A DNA stretch of 64,000 nt, taken from positions 42,169,304-42,233,303 of the forward strand of contig CM054063.1 of NCBI GenBank assembly GCA_028641055.1, given 5' to 3'. Under the pieces are notes generated by a model that did not search any database, was not told where the DNA came from, and saw only the letters and a program-made list of their open reading frames with translations. Shown here in pieces: positions 25,453 to 38,526 of this stretch. Within the stretch, counting starts at the first letter, position 1. Each line of letters begins with the position of its first letter. Both the position numbers and the translations under genes were made by a program. The DNA is from Alopecurus myosuroides. Taxonomy: Eukaryota > Streptophyta > Magnoliopsida > Poales > Poaceae.

Positions 25453-26807
25453 AAAATAGCTTGTTTAATTTATAATTACAATATTTAACTTTATTTATCA
25501 ATTTATAAAAATTCCCCTTGTTTATTATGGCCTACCCTAACACAAGCACGAAACTAGTTTGACATTTCTACCCCCTTTCGACTCTGCTACCGCGTGTTTC
25601 CGTATAAGCCCAGTATTTCTCCAGCGGAGGTAGGGTTTCACCGAGGGGGGCTACGGAGCTTCTGGATCCCAACACAAGCTAGGGGGTTCCATACCATGTT
25701 AGTATATGTGTGTTGTGTGCTTTGGATGGCAATGATTGAACTCCGGGGCGCGGGCCGCTTAACCGGCATCCACTTCTGTCTCGTAAGTTTACACACGCTT
25801 ATAGGGTGAAACTCCCGTACCGGACGAAACATCGTGAATCTTACTAAGAGTTGTGTGATACCAATGTGTATTGGGTTCCTATGGACTACCCTAACACAAC
25901 CAAGCAACTGATTCCATATTGCTACCCCCTTTCGACGCTGTTACCGCGTGTTTCCGTATAAGTCCAGTATTTCTCCATCGGGTTTAGGGTTTCACCGGAG
26001 GGGGGGGGGGGCTACGGAGCGTCTGGATCCCAACACAAGCTAGGGGGTGCCATACCATGTTAGTATAGTTGTGTTGTGTGCTTTGGATGGCAAAGATTGC
26101 ACTCCGGGGTGCGGGCCGCTTCACCGGCATCCACTTCTCTCTCGTGAGTTTACACGCGCTTATAGGGTGAAACTCCCGTATCGGACGAAACATCGTGAAT
26201 CTTCCGAAGAGTTGTGTTCTTACAATGTGTATTGGGTTGATATGGACTACCCTAACACAACCAAGCAACTAGTTCAACTTTGCTACCCCCTTTCGACGCT
26301 GTTACAACGTGTTTCCGTATAAGTCCGGTATTTCTCCAGCGGAGGTAGGGTTTCACTGGAGGGGGGCTACAAAGCGTCTGGATCCGAACACAATATAGGG
26401 GGTGCCATACCATGTCAGTATAGGTCTGTTGTGTGCTTTGTATGGAAAATATTGCACTCTGGGGTGTGGGACGCTTCACCGGCATCCACTTCTCTCTATG
26501 AGTTTACATGAGATTCCATCTAGGATTCTTCAAAGAGGAGCTCCGGAGCACCGGAATGACCAAAAAAATATAGTGGTTGCAATACCATGTGTTTACAAGC
26601 TATGGGATAGACACATAAGTTGAACACTTCCCTATATATAGCGACTCTCGGGTGTTGCCTAAAACGACGCTGGTCGGCGGTGGAATCCAAACACAATATA
26701 GAGTTTCATAAGAGGTTGGACTAATAATATTATATAATAGTAATAATTTAATATTGAACGAAATAATAATAATAATATGTAGAGTAAGTAGAAAAAAAAT
26801 AAAAAAT

Positions 26808-26877
26808 TCTTTGCCGTGTGCTTGCACACGGCAAAGATTTTTTTCAGTCTTTGCCGTGTGCATGCACACGGTAAAGA
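26808..26877. repeat. Palindrome pair within the array
   Basis: TTTGCCGTGTGC palindromes; the first has one base changed at its centre (GCTTGC). Confidence 0.8.
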
Positions 26878-26977
26878 ATTTGTTTTTTTATTTTTTATTC
26901 GAAAATAGCTTGTTTAATTTAAAATTACAATATTTAATTTTATTTATCAATTTATAAAAAATCCCCTTGTTTATTAT

Positions 26978-27000
26978 GCATACTTGCGTTAGGGTAGGCC
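26978..27000 (-). repeat. 23-bp microinversion, copy 2
   Basis: Same inverted orientation as 23802-23824, with two substitutions. Confidence 0.85.
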
Positions 27001-28214
27001 AACAATTTTTACATTTCTACCCCCTTTCGACGCCGTTACCGCGTGTTTCTGTATAAGTTCGGTATTTCTCCAGCGAAGGTAGGATTTCACCACGAGGGGG
27101 GCTATGGAGCGTCTGGATCCCAACACAAGCTAGGGGGTTCCATACCTTGTTAGTATAGGTGTGTTGTGTGCTTTTTATGGCAAAGATTGCACTCCTGGGT
27201 GTAGGCCGCTTCACCGGCATCCACTTCTCTCTCGTGAGTTTACACGCGCTTATAGGGTGAAACTACCGTATCGGACGAAACATCGTGAATCTTCCGAAGA
27301 GTTGTGTTCTACCAATGTGTATTGGGTTGCTATGGACTACCCTAACACAACCAAGCAACTAGTTCCACATTTCTACCCCCTTTCGACGCCGTCACCGCGT
27401 GTTTCCGCATAAGTCCGGTATTTCTCCAACGGGTCTAGGGTTTCACCGGATGGGGGGCTTTGGAGCGTCTGGATCCCAACACAAGCTAGAATGTGCCATA
27501 CCATGTTAGTATCGTTGTGTTGTGTGCTTTGGATATCAAAGATTGCACTCCGGGGTGCGGGTCGCTTCACCGGCATCCACTTCTCTCTCGTGAGTTTACA
27601 CGCGCTTATAGGGTGAAACTCCCGTATCGAACGAAACATCGTGAATATTCCGAAGAGTTGTGTGCTACCAATGTGTATTGGGTTGCTATGGACTACCCTA
27701 ACACAACCAAAAAACCAGTTCCACAGTGCTACCCCCTTTCGACGCCGTTACCGCGTGTTTCCATATAAGTCCGGTATTTCTCCACCGGGTCTAGGGTTTC
27801 AGCGGAGGGGGGGCTACCGAGCGTATGATTCCCAACACAAGCTAGGGGGTGCCATAACATGTTAGTATAGTTGTGTTGTGTGCTTTGTATGTCAAAGATT
27901 GAACTCTGGGGTGCGGGCCGCTTCACCGGCATCCACTTCTCTCTCGTGAGTTTACACGCGCTTATAGGGTGAAACTCCCGTATCGGACGAAACAACGTGA
28001 ATCTTCCGAAGAGTTGTGTGCTAACAATGTCTATGGGTTGCTATGGACTACCCTAATACAACCAAGCAACTAGTTCCACATTGATACCCCCTGTCGACAC
28101 TGTTACCGCGTGTTTCCGTATAAGTCCGGTATTTCTTCAGCGGGTCTAGGGTTTCACCGGAGGAGGGGCTACGGAGCGTATGGATCCCAACACAAGCTAG
28201 GGGGTTCCATACCA

Positions 28215-28627
28215 TGTTCGCGAACTGGTCGACCTAGGGAAGAAATCGGAAAATCTACGCATGCGCGCCCTCTCCCTCTTGGCCAGCCGCCGCGCCGCCG
28301 ATTCGTCACCCGCCGCCGATTTGTCCGCCGCCGCCGCTACCCCGTCCGCCGCCGCCACTCCCCCGTCCGCCGCCGCTGCTCCCCCGCTCGCCACGCCACC
28401 GCCGCCCCTCCCGCCCCTCCCTCCCTATCCACTGCCGCACGCCCGCCGCCCTACCCTCCACTATCGCACGCCCGCCTCCCTCCCTCTCTACCGCCGGCGT
28501 CCCCTCCTCCACCGCAGCCCCTCCAACGGCGTCGCCTCCACCCGCCCCTCCCTCCCTCTCCACCATCGTAGCTCCTCCACTGGTCGGTGTCCTCCACCAC
28601 CGCAACTCCTCCACCACCGCAGCTCTT
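28215..28627. repeat. GC-rich array insert, copy 3
   Basis: Close match to copy 2 at an offset of about 3177 bp. Confidence 0.8.
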
Positions 28628-29983
28628 CCAAAATAGCATGTTTAATTTATAATTACAATATTTAACTTTATTTATCAATTTATAAAAATTCCCCTTGTTT
28701 ATTATGGCCTACCCTAACACAAGCACGAAACTAGTTTGACATTTCTACCCCCTTTCGACTCTGCTACCGCGTGTTTCCGTATAAGCCCAGTATTTCTCCA
28801 GCGGAGGTAGGGTTTCACCGAGGGGGGCTACGGAGCTTCTGGATCCCAACACAAGCTAGGGGGTTCCATACCATGTTAGTATATGTGTGTTGTGTGCTTT
28901 GGATGGCAATGATTGAACTCCGGGGCGCGGGCCGCTTAACCGGCATCCACTTCTGTCTCGTAAGTTTACACACGCTTATAGGGTGAAACTCCCGTACCGG
29001 ACGAAACATCGTGAATCTTACTAAGAGTTGTGTGATACCAATGTGTATTGGGTTCCTATGGACTACCCTAACACAAACAAGAAACTGATTCCACATTGCT
29101 ACCCCCTTTCGACGCTGTTACCGCGTGTTTCCGTTTAAGTCCAGTATTTCTCCACCGGGTTTAGGGTTTCACCGGAGGGGGGGGGGCTACGGAGCGTCTG
29201 GATCCCAACACAAGCTAGGGGGTGCCATACCATGTTAGTATAGTTGTGTTGTGTGCTTTGGATGGCAAAGATTGCACTCCGGGGTGCGGGCCGCTTCACC
29301 GGCATCCACTTCTCTCTCGTGAGTTTACACGCGCTTATAGGGCGAAACTCTCGTATCGGACGAAACATCGTGAATCTTCCGAAGAGTTGTGTTCTTACAA
29401 TGTGTATTGGGTTGATATGGACTACCCTAACACAACCAAGCAACTAGTTCAACTTTGCTACCCCCTTTCGACGCTGTTACAACGTGTTTCCGTATAAGTC
29501 CGGTATTTCTCCAGCGGAGGTAGGGTTTCACCGGAGGGGGGCTACAAAGCGTCTGGATCCAAACATAATATAGGGGGTGCCATAACATGTCACTATAGGT
29601 CTGTTGTGTGCTTTGTATGGCAAAGATTGCATTCTGGGGTGTGGGCCGTTCACAGGCATCCACTTCTCTCTATGAGTTTACATGAGATTCCATCTAGGAT
29701 TCTTCAGAGAGGAGCTCCGGAGCACCGGAATGACCAAAAAAATATAGTGGTTGCAATACCATGTGTTTACAAGCTATGGGATAGACACATAAGTTGAACA
29801 CTTCCCTATATATAGCGACTCTCGGGTGTTGCCTAAAACGACGCCGGTCGGCGGTGGAATCCAAACACAATATAGAGTTTCATAAGAGGTTGGACTAATA
29901 ATATTATATAATAGTAATAATTTAATATTGAACGAAATAATAATAATAATATGTAGAGTAAGTAGAAAAAAAAATAAAAAATT

Positions 29984-30052
29984 CTTTGCCGTGTGCATGC
30001 ACACGGCAAAGATTTTTTTTCAGTCTTTGCCATGTGCATGCACACGGTAAAG
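29984..30052. repeat. Palindrome pair within the array
   Basis: Two TTTGCCGTGTGC-type palindromes; the second begins TTTGCCATGTGC. Confidence 0.8.
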
Positions 30053-30154
30053 AATTTGTTTTTTTATTTTTTATTCGAAAATAGCTTGTTTAATTTAAAA
30101 TTACAATATTTAATTTTTTTTTATCAATTTATAAAAAATCCCCCTGTTTATTAT

Positions 30155-30177
30155 GCATGCTTGCGTTCGGGTAGGCC
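30155..30177 (-). repeat. 23-bp microinversion, copy 3
   Basis: Same inverted orientation as 23802-23824, with small changes. Confidence 0.85.
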
Positions 30178-30830
30178 AACAATTTTTACATTTCTACCCC
30201 CTTTCGACGCCGTTACCGCGTGTTTCTGTATAAGTCCGGTATTTCTCCAATATTTAATTTTCCGAAGAGTTCTGTGCTACCAATGTGTATTGGGTTTCTA
30301 TGGATTACCCTAATACAACCAAGCAACTAGTTCCACATTGATACCTCTTTTCGACGCCGTTACCGTGTGTTTCCATTTTAGTCCGGTATTTCTGCAGCGG
30401 CCGGGTCTATGGTTTCACCGGAGGGGAGGGGCGGAGCGTATGATTCCCAACACAAGCTAGGGGGTGCCATACCATGTTATTATCGTTGTGTTGTGTTCTT
30501 TGGATGGCAAATATTTCACTCCGAGGTGCGGGCCACTTCACCGGCATCTACTTCTCTCTCGTTAGTTTACACGCGCTTATAGGGTGAAACTCCCGTATCG
30601 GACGAAACATCGTGAATCTTCCGAAGAGTTGTGTGCTACCAATGTGTATTGGGTTGCTAGGGACTACCCTAACACAACCAAGCAACTAGTTCCACATTGC
30701 TACCCCCTTTCGACGCCGTTACTGCTTGTTTCCATAAAAGTTTGGTATTTCTCCATCGGGTCTAGGGTTTCACCGGAGGAGGGGCTACGGAGCGTATGGA
30801 TCCCAACACAAGCTAGGGGGTTCCATAGCA

Positions 30831-31198
30831 TGTTCATGAACTGGTCGACCTGGGGAAGAAATCGCCAAATTGATGCATGCGCGCCCTCTCCCTCTTGGCC
30901 AGCCGCCGCGCCGCCTTTTCGTCCCCCGCCGCCTATTTGTTCCCCGCTGCCGCTACCCCGTCCGCCGCCGCCGCTCCAACGCTCGCCACGCCACCGCCAC
31001 CCCTTCCACCCCTCCCTCCCTCTCCACTGCCGCACGCCCTACCCTCCACTGCCGCACGCCCGCCTCCCTCCCTCTCTACCGCCGGCGTCCCCTCCTCCAC
31101 CGCAGCCCCTCCACCGGCGTCGCCTCCACCCGCCCCTCCCTCCCTCTCCACCATCGCAGCTCCTCCACTGGTCGGTGTCCTCCACCACCGCAGCTCTT
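30831..31198. repeat. GC-rich array insert, copy 4
   Basis: Shorter variant starting ATGTTCATGAACTGGTCGAC. Confidence 0.75.
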
Positions 31199-31800
31199 CC
31201 AAAATAGCTTGTTTAATTTATAATTACAATACTTAACTTTATTTATCAATTTATAAAACTTCCCCTTGTTTATTATGGCCTACCCTAACACAAGCATGCA
31301 ACTAGTTTGACATTTCTACCCCCTTTCGACGCTGTTACCGCGTGTTTCCGTATGAGTCATGTATTTCTCCAGCGGAGGTAGGGTTTCACCGGAGGGGGGC
31401 TACGGAGCTTATGGATCCCAACACAGGCTAGGGGGTTCCATACCATGTTAGTATATGTGTGTTGTGTGCTTTGGATGGCAAAGATTGCACTCCAGGGCGC
31501 GGGCCGCTTAACCGGCATCCACTTCTCTCTCGTAAGTTTACACGCGCTTATAGGGTGAAACTCCCGTATTGGACGAAACATCGTGAATCTTCCAAAGAGT
31601 TGTGTGATACCAATGTGTATTGGGTTGCTATGGACTACCCTAACACAACCAAGCAACTATTTCCCCATTGCTACCCCCTTTCGACGCCGTTACCGCGTGT
31701 TTCCGTATAAGTCCGGTATTTCTTCAGTGGGTCTAGGGTTTCACCGGAGGAGGGGCTACGGAGCGTATGGATCCCAACACAAGCTAGGGGGTTCCATACC

Positions 31801-32186
31801 ATGTTCGCGAACTGGTCGACCTGGGGAAGAAATCTCCAAATCGACGCATGCGCGCCCTCTCCCTCTTGGCCAGCCGCCGATTCGTCCCCCGCCGCCGATT
31901 TGCCCCCGCCGCCGCTACCCCGTCCGCCGCCGCTGCTCCCCCGCTCGCCACGCGACCGCCGGCCCTCCCGCCCCTCCCTCCCTCTCCACTGCCGCACGCC
32001 CGCCGCCCTACCCTCCACTGCCGCACGCCCGCCTCCCTCCCTCTCTACCGCCAGCGTCCCTTCCTCCACCGCAGCCCCTCCACCGGTGTCGCCTCCACCC
32101 GCCCCTCCCTCCCTCTCCACCATCGCAGCTCCTCTACTGGTCGGTGTCCTCCACCACCGCAGCTCCTCCACCACTGCAGCTCTTCC
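31801..32186. repeat. GC-rich array insert, copy 5
   Basis: Starts ATGTTCGCGAACTGGTCGAC; lacks some CCG repeats present in copy 1. Confidence 0.75.
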
Positions 32187-34266
32187 AAAATAGCTTGTTT
32201 AATTTATAATTACAATATTTAAATTTATTTATCAATTTATAAAAATTCCCCTTTTTTATTATGGCCTACCCTAACACAAGCATGCCACTAGTTTGACATT
32301 TCTACCCCCTTTCGACGTTGTTACCGCGTGTTTCCGTATAAGTCCTGTATTTCTCCAGCGGATGTAGGGTTTCACCGGAGGGGGCTACGGAGCTTCTGGA
32401 TCCCAACACAAGCTAGGGGGTTCCATACCATGTTAGTATATGTGTGTTGTGTGCTTTGGATGGCAAAGATTGCACTCCGGGGCGCGGGCCGCTTAACCGG
32501 CATCCACTTCTCTCTCGTAAGTTTACACGCGCTTATAGGGTGAAACTCCCGTATCGGACGAAACATCGTGAATCTTCCGAAGAGTTGTGTGATACCAATG
32601 TGTATTGGGTTGCTATGGACTACCCTAACACAACCAAGCAACTGGTTCCACATTGCTACCCCCTTTCGACGATGTTACCGCGTGTTTCCGTATAAGTCCA
32701 GTATTTCTCCACCGGGTCTAGGGTTTCACCGGAGGGGGGGGGGCTACGGAGCGTCTGGATCCCAACACAAGCTAGGGTGTGACATACCATGTTATCATAG
32801 TTATTTTGTGTGCTTTGGATGGAAAATATTGCACTCCGGGGTGCGGGCCGCTTCACCGGCATCCACTTCTCTCTCGTGAGTTTACACGCGCTTACAAGGT
32901 GAAACTCCCGTATCGGACGGAACATCGTGAATCTTACGAAGAGTTGTGTTCTACCAATGTCTATTGGGTTTCTATGGACTACCCTAACAGAACCAAGAAA
33001 CTAGTTCCACATTGCTACCCACTTTTGATGCCGTTACCGCGTGTTTCCGTATAAGTCCGATATTTCTCCACCGGGTCTAGGGTTTCACCGGAGGGGGGCT
33101 ACGGAGCGTCTGGATCCCAACACAAGCTAGGGTGTGACATACCATGTTATCATAGTTATTTTGTGTGCTTTGGATGGAAAATATTGCACTCCGGGGTGCG
33201 GGCCGCTTCACCGACATCCACTTCTCTCTCGTGAGTTTACACGCGCTTACAAGGTGAAACACCCGTATCGGACGGAACATCGTGAATCTTACGAAGAGTT
33301 GTGTTCTACCAATGTCTATTGGGTTTCTATGGACTACCCTAACAGAACCAAGAAACTAGTTCCACATTGCTACCCACTTTTGATGCCGTTACCGCGTGTT
33401 TCCGTATAAGTCCGGTATTTCTCCAGCGGGTCTAGGGTTTCACCGGAGGGGGGCTACGGAGCGTCTGGATCCCAACACAAGCTAGGGGGTTCCATAACTT
33501 GTTAGTATAGGTGTGTTGTGTACTTTTTATGGCAAAGATTGCACTCCTGGGTGTAGGCCGCTTCACCGGCATCCACTTCTCTCTCGTGAGTTTACAAGCG
33601 CTTATAGGGTGAAACTCCCGTATCGGACGAAACATCGTGAATGTTCCAAAGAATTGTGTTCTACCAATGTGTATTGGGTTGCTATGGACTACCCTAACAC
33701 AACCAAGCAACTAGTTCCACATCGCTACCCCTTTTCGACGCCGTCACCGCGTGTTTCCGTATAAGTCCGTTATTTCTCCAGCGGGTCTAGGGTTTCACCG
33801 GATGGGGGGCCTTGGAGCGTCTGGATCCGAACACAAGCTAGGGGGTGCCATACCATGTTAGTATAGTTGTGTTGTGTGCTTTGGATGGGAAAGATTGCAC
33901 TCCGAGGTGCGGGTCGCTTCACCGGCATCCACTTCTCTCTCGTGAGTTTACACGCGCTTATAGGGTGAAACTCCCGTATCGGACGAAACATCATGAATAT
34001 TCCGAACAGTTGTGTGATACCAATGTGTATTGGGTTGCTATGGACTACCCTAACACAACAAAGCAACTAGTTACACATTTTTACCACCTTTCGACGCCGT
34101 TACCGCGTGTTTCCATATAAGTCCGGTATTTCTCCAGCGGGTCTAGGGTTTCACCGGAGGGGGCGCTACGGAGCGTATGAGTCCCAACACAAGCTAGGGG
34201 GTGCCACACCATGTTAGTATAGTTGTGTTGTGTGCTTTGTACGTCAAAGATTGCACTCCGGGGTGC

Positions 34267-34271
34267 GGGCC
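34267..34271. repeat. 5-bp target site duplication, left
   Basis: GGGCC precedes TGTCGCACC and recurs at 48801-48805. Removing the element restores the monomer text GTGCGGGCC-ACTTCACCGGCATC. Confidence 0.9.
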
Positions 34272-37200
34272 TGTCGCACCCTGACTTCTATAGGATACTC
34301 ACCGGGCCGAACTGGATAGTAGATGATTGGATTACGGGGCCTACCTGCACCCGCATCCTCTTACGAGTAGGCCAACACTTATGTGTGACAACCAAACTCT
34401 ACTATCCACCGTCGATGTAAACTATCCCATAGAGATCAAGATACTACCATTGACGTACTTCATACCATACACACATGGTACGTCAACGGCGTTAAACGAA
34501 ATGATACCACAACAGATCTCTAAGACACAAAAGATGGAAATAAGTTGCAACTGGCTCTCACTAGAGCAGAGAATAGCAAATACAATCATCTAGAGGACAC
34601 ATGTCCCAACATATCATCATTACATCATAGCGGAAGCACTCAAAGTGTCTGAGTACAGACAAATCCAAATAGGCCTAAGAGGCCGAGAATGAAAGGAAAA
34701 CGGAGCCCATCCACGTAGTCTCGGATCCTGCCTGGGTCCGCTATCTACTCGTCAGCAGTCTCGTCGTACTCCACGTAGTAGCCACCATGGGGATCCTCGG
34801 AATCGTAGTCTGCGGAAACCACAGCCCCAAATGGGTCAGTACATACAAGTACTGGCAAGCAAGACGCACAGGATACCAAAGTGTTACCCGTCAACACAAG
34901 CACGGATGCTTTGGGTTCAACGGAAGAATAGGTGATATAAAAGATGCTGCAGCGGGCTGCACTAACCAACTACAGAGACATACTACAACTTCCGGCTAAC
35001 AGAAAGAAGATAAGATCGCGTATCGTAACCAACTGCAACTAACTTAAACAAACCCATCCAATGTTACCCCCTACTAAGGAAGCAACCCAAGGATAACTCA
35101 CACAGTTGGATTAATGATGGTTCAGGTTATTGTGTCAATAATCCTATTACTAGTCAAATTTAGCATTAGTTAGGTGTAAGTTGTTCTGAGTACTTGTTAG
35201 CCAGTACTTTCACCAAGTCATCCATAACCGCGGAAAACACGGCTTCTCGAGAAGATTTAACCCTGCAGGGATGCACCAATGTAGCCGTACACGTAAGAAT
35301 AACCCGCCAGATGGAACGGCCGTTCCACCAAGCGGGGCACTCAACACAACTCAACTCTTCTTCGCATCAAGCCCAAAGAACCCCGTGCAATTGAGCGCAC
35401 GACTAATCGAGCCCCACGAAGAAAAGGGGACCCTAATAGCACTCTAAGAACGTGTCTCCCTAAATGCCGACTACGAAAGTTCCACCCTGGCCACGGGTTC
35501 GCACCTACATATGCATGCGGCAAATGGAAAACCCGAACTATGAGGCGATTTGGACGAGATGCGAATCGAATCAAATTGAGGGGGGCGCCCATACACGCTT
35601 CCCACATGCGGTTAGTGTGCACATCATGGATCAGTAGACAAGACCCTTTTCCTAATTAGGGTCGACACTAGCAGGCCTCAAAACCACGCCGGGCCTCCTG
35701 TCAGTGCCTTATCATCAAATTATTATTACCCATAGCATTAACAGGTTGATTGATTAAACACCGAGCCCATAGAACATAATAAAATATGGTAAAAGAAGTA
35801 ACGGACAACAGACTCGAGCACAAGCAACCCTAAGCATGGTAGGTAAGACTAAGGCAACAAACAAGGGGTTATAGGTGTGGAGGTGAGGCAATATCAGGGT
35901 TATAGGATAACAGGTGATAGGATCGGGACACAAGCAACGATTCATAAGGCTAGCAGAAATAGACAATGGAAAGTATCGGTATCCAGTGTGGAAAGGAACA
36001 CACTGGTTCATGTGAGTGAATACTTGCCTGCCAACTCAGTAGCCTGGTACTGAGCTAACTCCTCAGAAGTAGTGTCGTAAACCTCGTCTGTCTCAACGTC
36101 GTCGTCTATTCGAGAAGAAGCAAACAAACAATCGAAGAGAGACGAACAATCAATAACATGGCATAGTGCACAAACATGGTATGATGCATGACAATTTAAT
36201 TTATGCATCAAAGGTAAACTAATTGACAAGGTAACATAATTGAATGGGCTCATATGCAATTGGGATTGCATATGGAAAGCCCATGAATTAAGGTTGAATT
36301 AATTGTTCTACAACTAACCATCCTGTGAAAGTTGATTAGCATGATGCATGGATGAAGTTAACACAAAGGAAACAACAATGGAATCAATTTGATATGTTGT
36401 TTACCAAGTTTAGAATTTTATTTATTAAGTTGAGAATTTTGGCTTCTTAAAGGAGTTACACAAGCATTTGTTGTTTTCATCAAGATTAATTGTTCAAAAC
36501 AGATAACAAAGTTCATATTTGAAAAGAACACAAGATTTTAGTTGGAATACATGTTTCAATTATTGAAAAAGGAATTACAATGATTTAATTATGAATTAAA
36601 CAAGTTTAAACAAGATCTAAATGAATTTAAAACAAGTATTAATATTAATTGAATTTTATTTGTTCAAACCATTAAATAAAATTCATATTTGAATAGATTA
36701 TGTTTTTCTGGTTTGAAAACATATTTTACAAATTAAATTTGAGTTTAAAATGATTTAGTTATGAATTTGACCAAATTTAAAAGGAGTTGTTTGAATTTGA
36801 AATTTGAAAACATTTGAAATGTTCAAAACAGAAAACAAATGAATTAATCAAGAAGAGAATTTAATTTGGTTCGGTACACATATTTTATTTATTTTATGTG
36901 AAGTTGTATTTCAAAAGTTATTTGCAATTTGCTTTTAGGGACTAATCTGTAATTAGTTTGGACTGGAATTAAAAAGAAAAGGCCAGAAATTATTTATACC
37001 TCGCAGTGGCCTAGCCTGGGCCATTGACGAGGGGGCCCCGGGACACAGTGGCCAGCGTGGCAGTAGAGCCGCTGACAGACAGGCCCACCTAGCAGCGCTC
37101 GCCTAAAAAAAGGTGGGAATAATCCCGCGAGGCTGGGATTCGAACACCAGACCTCGAGCGCGTGCGCACAGTTGCTGCCACTGCGCTACTGAATTTTCCT

Positions 37201-38526
37201 TGTCAGGTAAGGGTAGCGAGGGAGGATATGTTTCAGTTCAGTTGGTTAATTGAAACTGACGAAAACTGCACACTTTTCTGAACCTGACGGGAGGCAGTCG
37301 CCGGCGGCTAGCCGCTGCTGCTGTCCGCGCGTGTGCGTGTGCTATGGGTGCTCGCGGGCGTACAGAGATGCAGAGAGGGAGGAAGGAGAGAGGTGGGCGA
37401 GAGGTGATGCTCACCTGCGTTGCAGGTGCAGCAGAGGTTCGGGAAAGGACGGCCGACGGCGACAGAGAGGACGGCGGCGGCTATGTAGGCGTTCCCAGGT
37501 ACCGTGGCGTGGTCGAGGAAGAAGAGGGGGTACGGGGGTTTGATCCCCGTACTTATCCTGCACGGAGACTCGCCATGTCGACGGTGATCGCCGTAGTTCA
37601 GTACGGTGGCGCTCGGGTTTCAGAGTGGAGGTGCAGAGATGGAAGAGAGAGGTGGGTGGAGAGGAGAAATGGCGACGGCGGCGCGAGGGAAAAGTGGAGG
37701 AGGAGCTAGGGCACCGAGGGGGAACCCTAGGGTAGCTATAAGGAGGAGGAGGGGCGAGCTCGGCCGTCTGCTTCTCCTCTGTAGCGACGTGGACAGCGGC
37801 ATCGCCCTGCCGTACGAGGGAGGAAGAAAGAGCGAAGGGGTACCAGGCCGGTAGGGACTGGTGGGCTGGCCCAAAAGGCTGGCCTGCCCTTTCCCCCCTC
37901 CGTTTTCTTTTATTATTTTTTGTTCTGTTTTTTTTTTGCTGATTTGAAAAGGAAGAAAAGGCTAGTTTTTTGGGTTAGAAAAATTAGGGAATAATTTTGT
38001 ATAGGTTAGTTATTACAACAGCAACAAATTTCCAACTTTTGTTTTCCAAATTTTTTGAATTATGGTGCTGTTTGTATTTTAAATGAATTCGAGCAAAATT
38101 GATATTAATTAACTTATTGAAAGAAACATTTTAAACTAGTTTGAACTTTCCATGTTTATTGGAAACAAATGATTGATTTGTTTTGTAATTTTCATAAACT
38201 TCAAAATGGTTGCTATTTGGAAACTTAATTGATTTTGAATGAAATTTGAATTAAGTGAATTATTAAAAAGAACCATTTGATAGTTTGAGCTTTATAGTTT
38301 AAGGAAACAAAAGATGGTTTGATTTGAACTTTTATTTGCAAAATTGTGACAGCACAAGGATGAAACAATTTATTTGTATTTTGGTTTGACTTTCAATTGG
38401 AAAACAATTGAAAACAGATGAAAACAAATGCAAAACAAATGGAATGATGAAGATGCCATGATGCAAAACATTAATAAAGCAGGAAACAAACATTCTAGGG
38501 GTTGTTTTCATACTTGGGATGTTACA
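34272..38526 (-). repeat. LTR, 3' copy (left)
   Basis: Runs from TGTCGCACCCTGACTTC to GGGATGTTACA (4255 bp) and matches 44521-48800. Relative to the right copy it lacks a GCT-type expansion near 37316. It includes a tRNA-like stretch (37131-37190) and a GC-rich section (37260-37860). Short frames inside it recur in the other copy only because the LTRs are duplicates. Confidence 0.93.
37131..37190 (-). repeat. tRNA-like stretch in LTR
   Basis: Minus strand: A-box match TAGCGCAGTGG (37178-37188) and B-box-like TGTTCGAATCCC (37135-37146). It probably comes from a tRNA or SINE trapped in the LTR. Confidence 0.5.

Larger units (their letters stand above)
20003..34271. repeat. ~357-bp tandem array, segment B, with higher-order blocks
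   Basis: Continuation of the array split by the CACTA. Monomers are arranged in larger blocks that include a GC-rich insert (five copies), an AT-rich spacer (TAGCTTGTTTAATTTATAAT) and palindrome pairs. A block of about 3177 bp is duplicated in tandem (about 23.79-26.96 kb and 26.97-30.14 kb). A block of about 2.5 kb here (21.2-23.8 kb) repeats the arrangement at 6.44-9.06 kb. Two adjacent monomers at 32.66-33.37 kb (355-bp step) are nearly identical. A deletion junction at about 30248-30262 joins an AT-spacer end to the middle of a monomer. The segment is cut at 34271 by the LTR element. Confidence 0.9.

Noticed and set aside
34745..36271. Short frames inside the left LTR that reappear in the right LTR, apparently conserved
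   Set aside because: Conservation is explained by the LTR duplication itself; no domain recognised.
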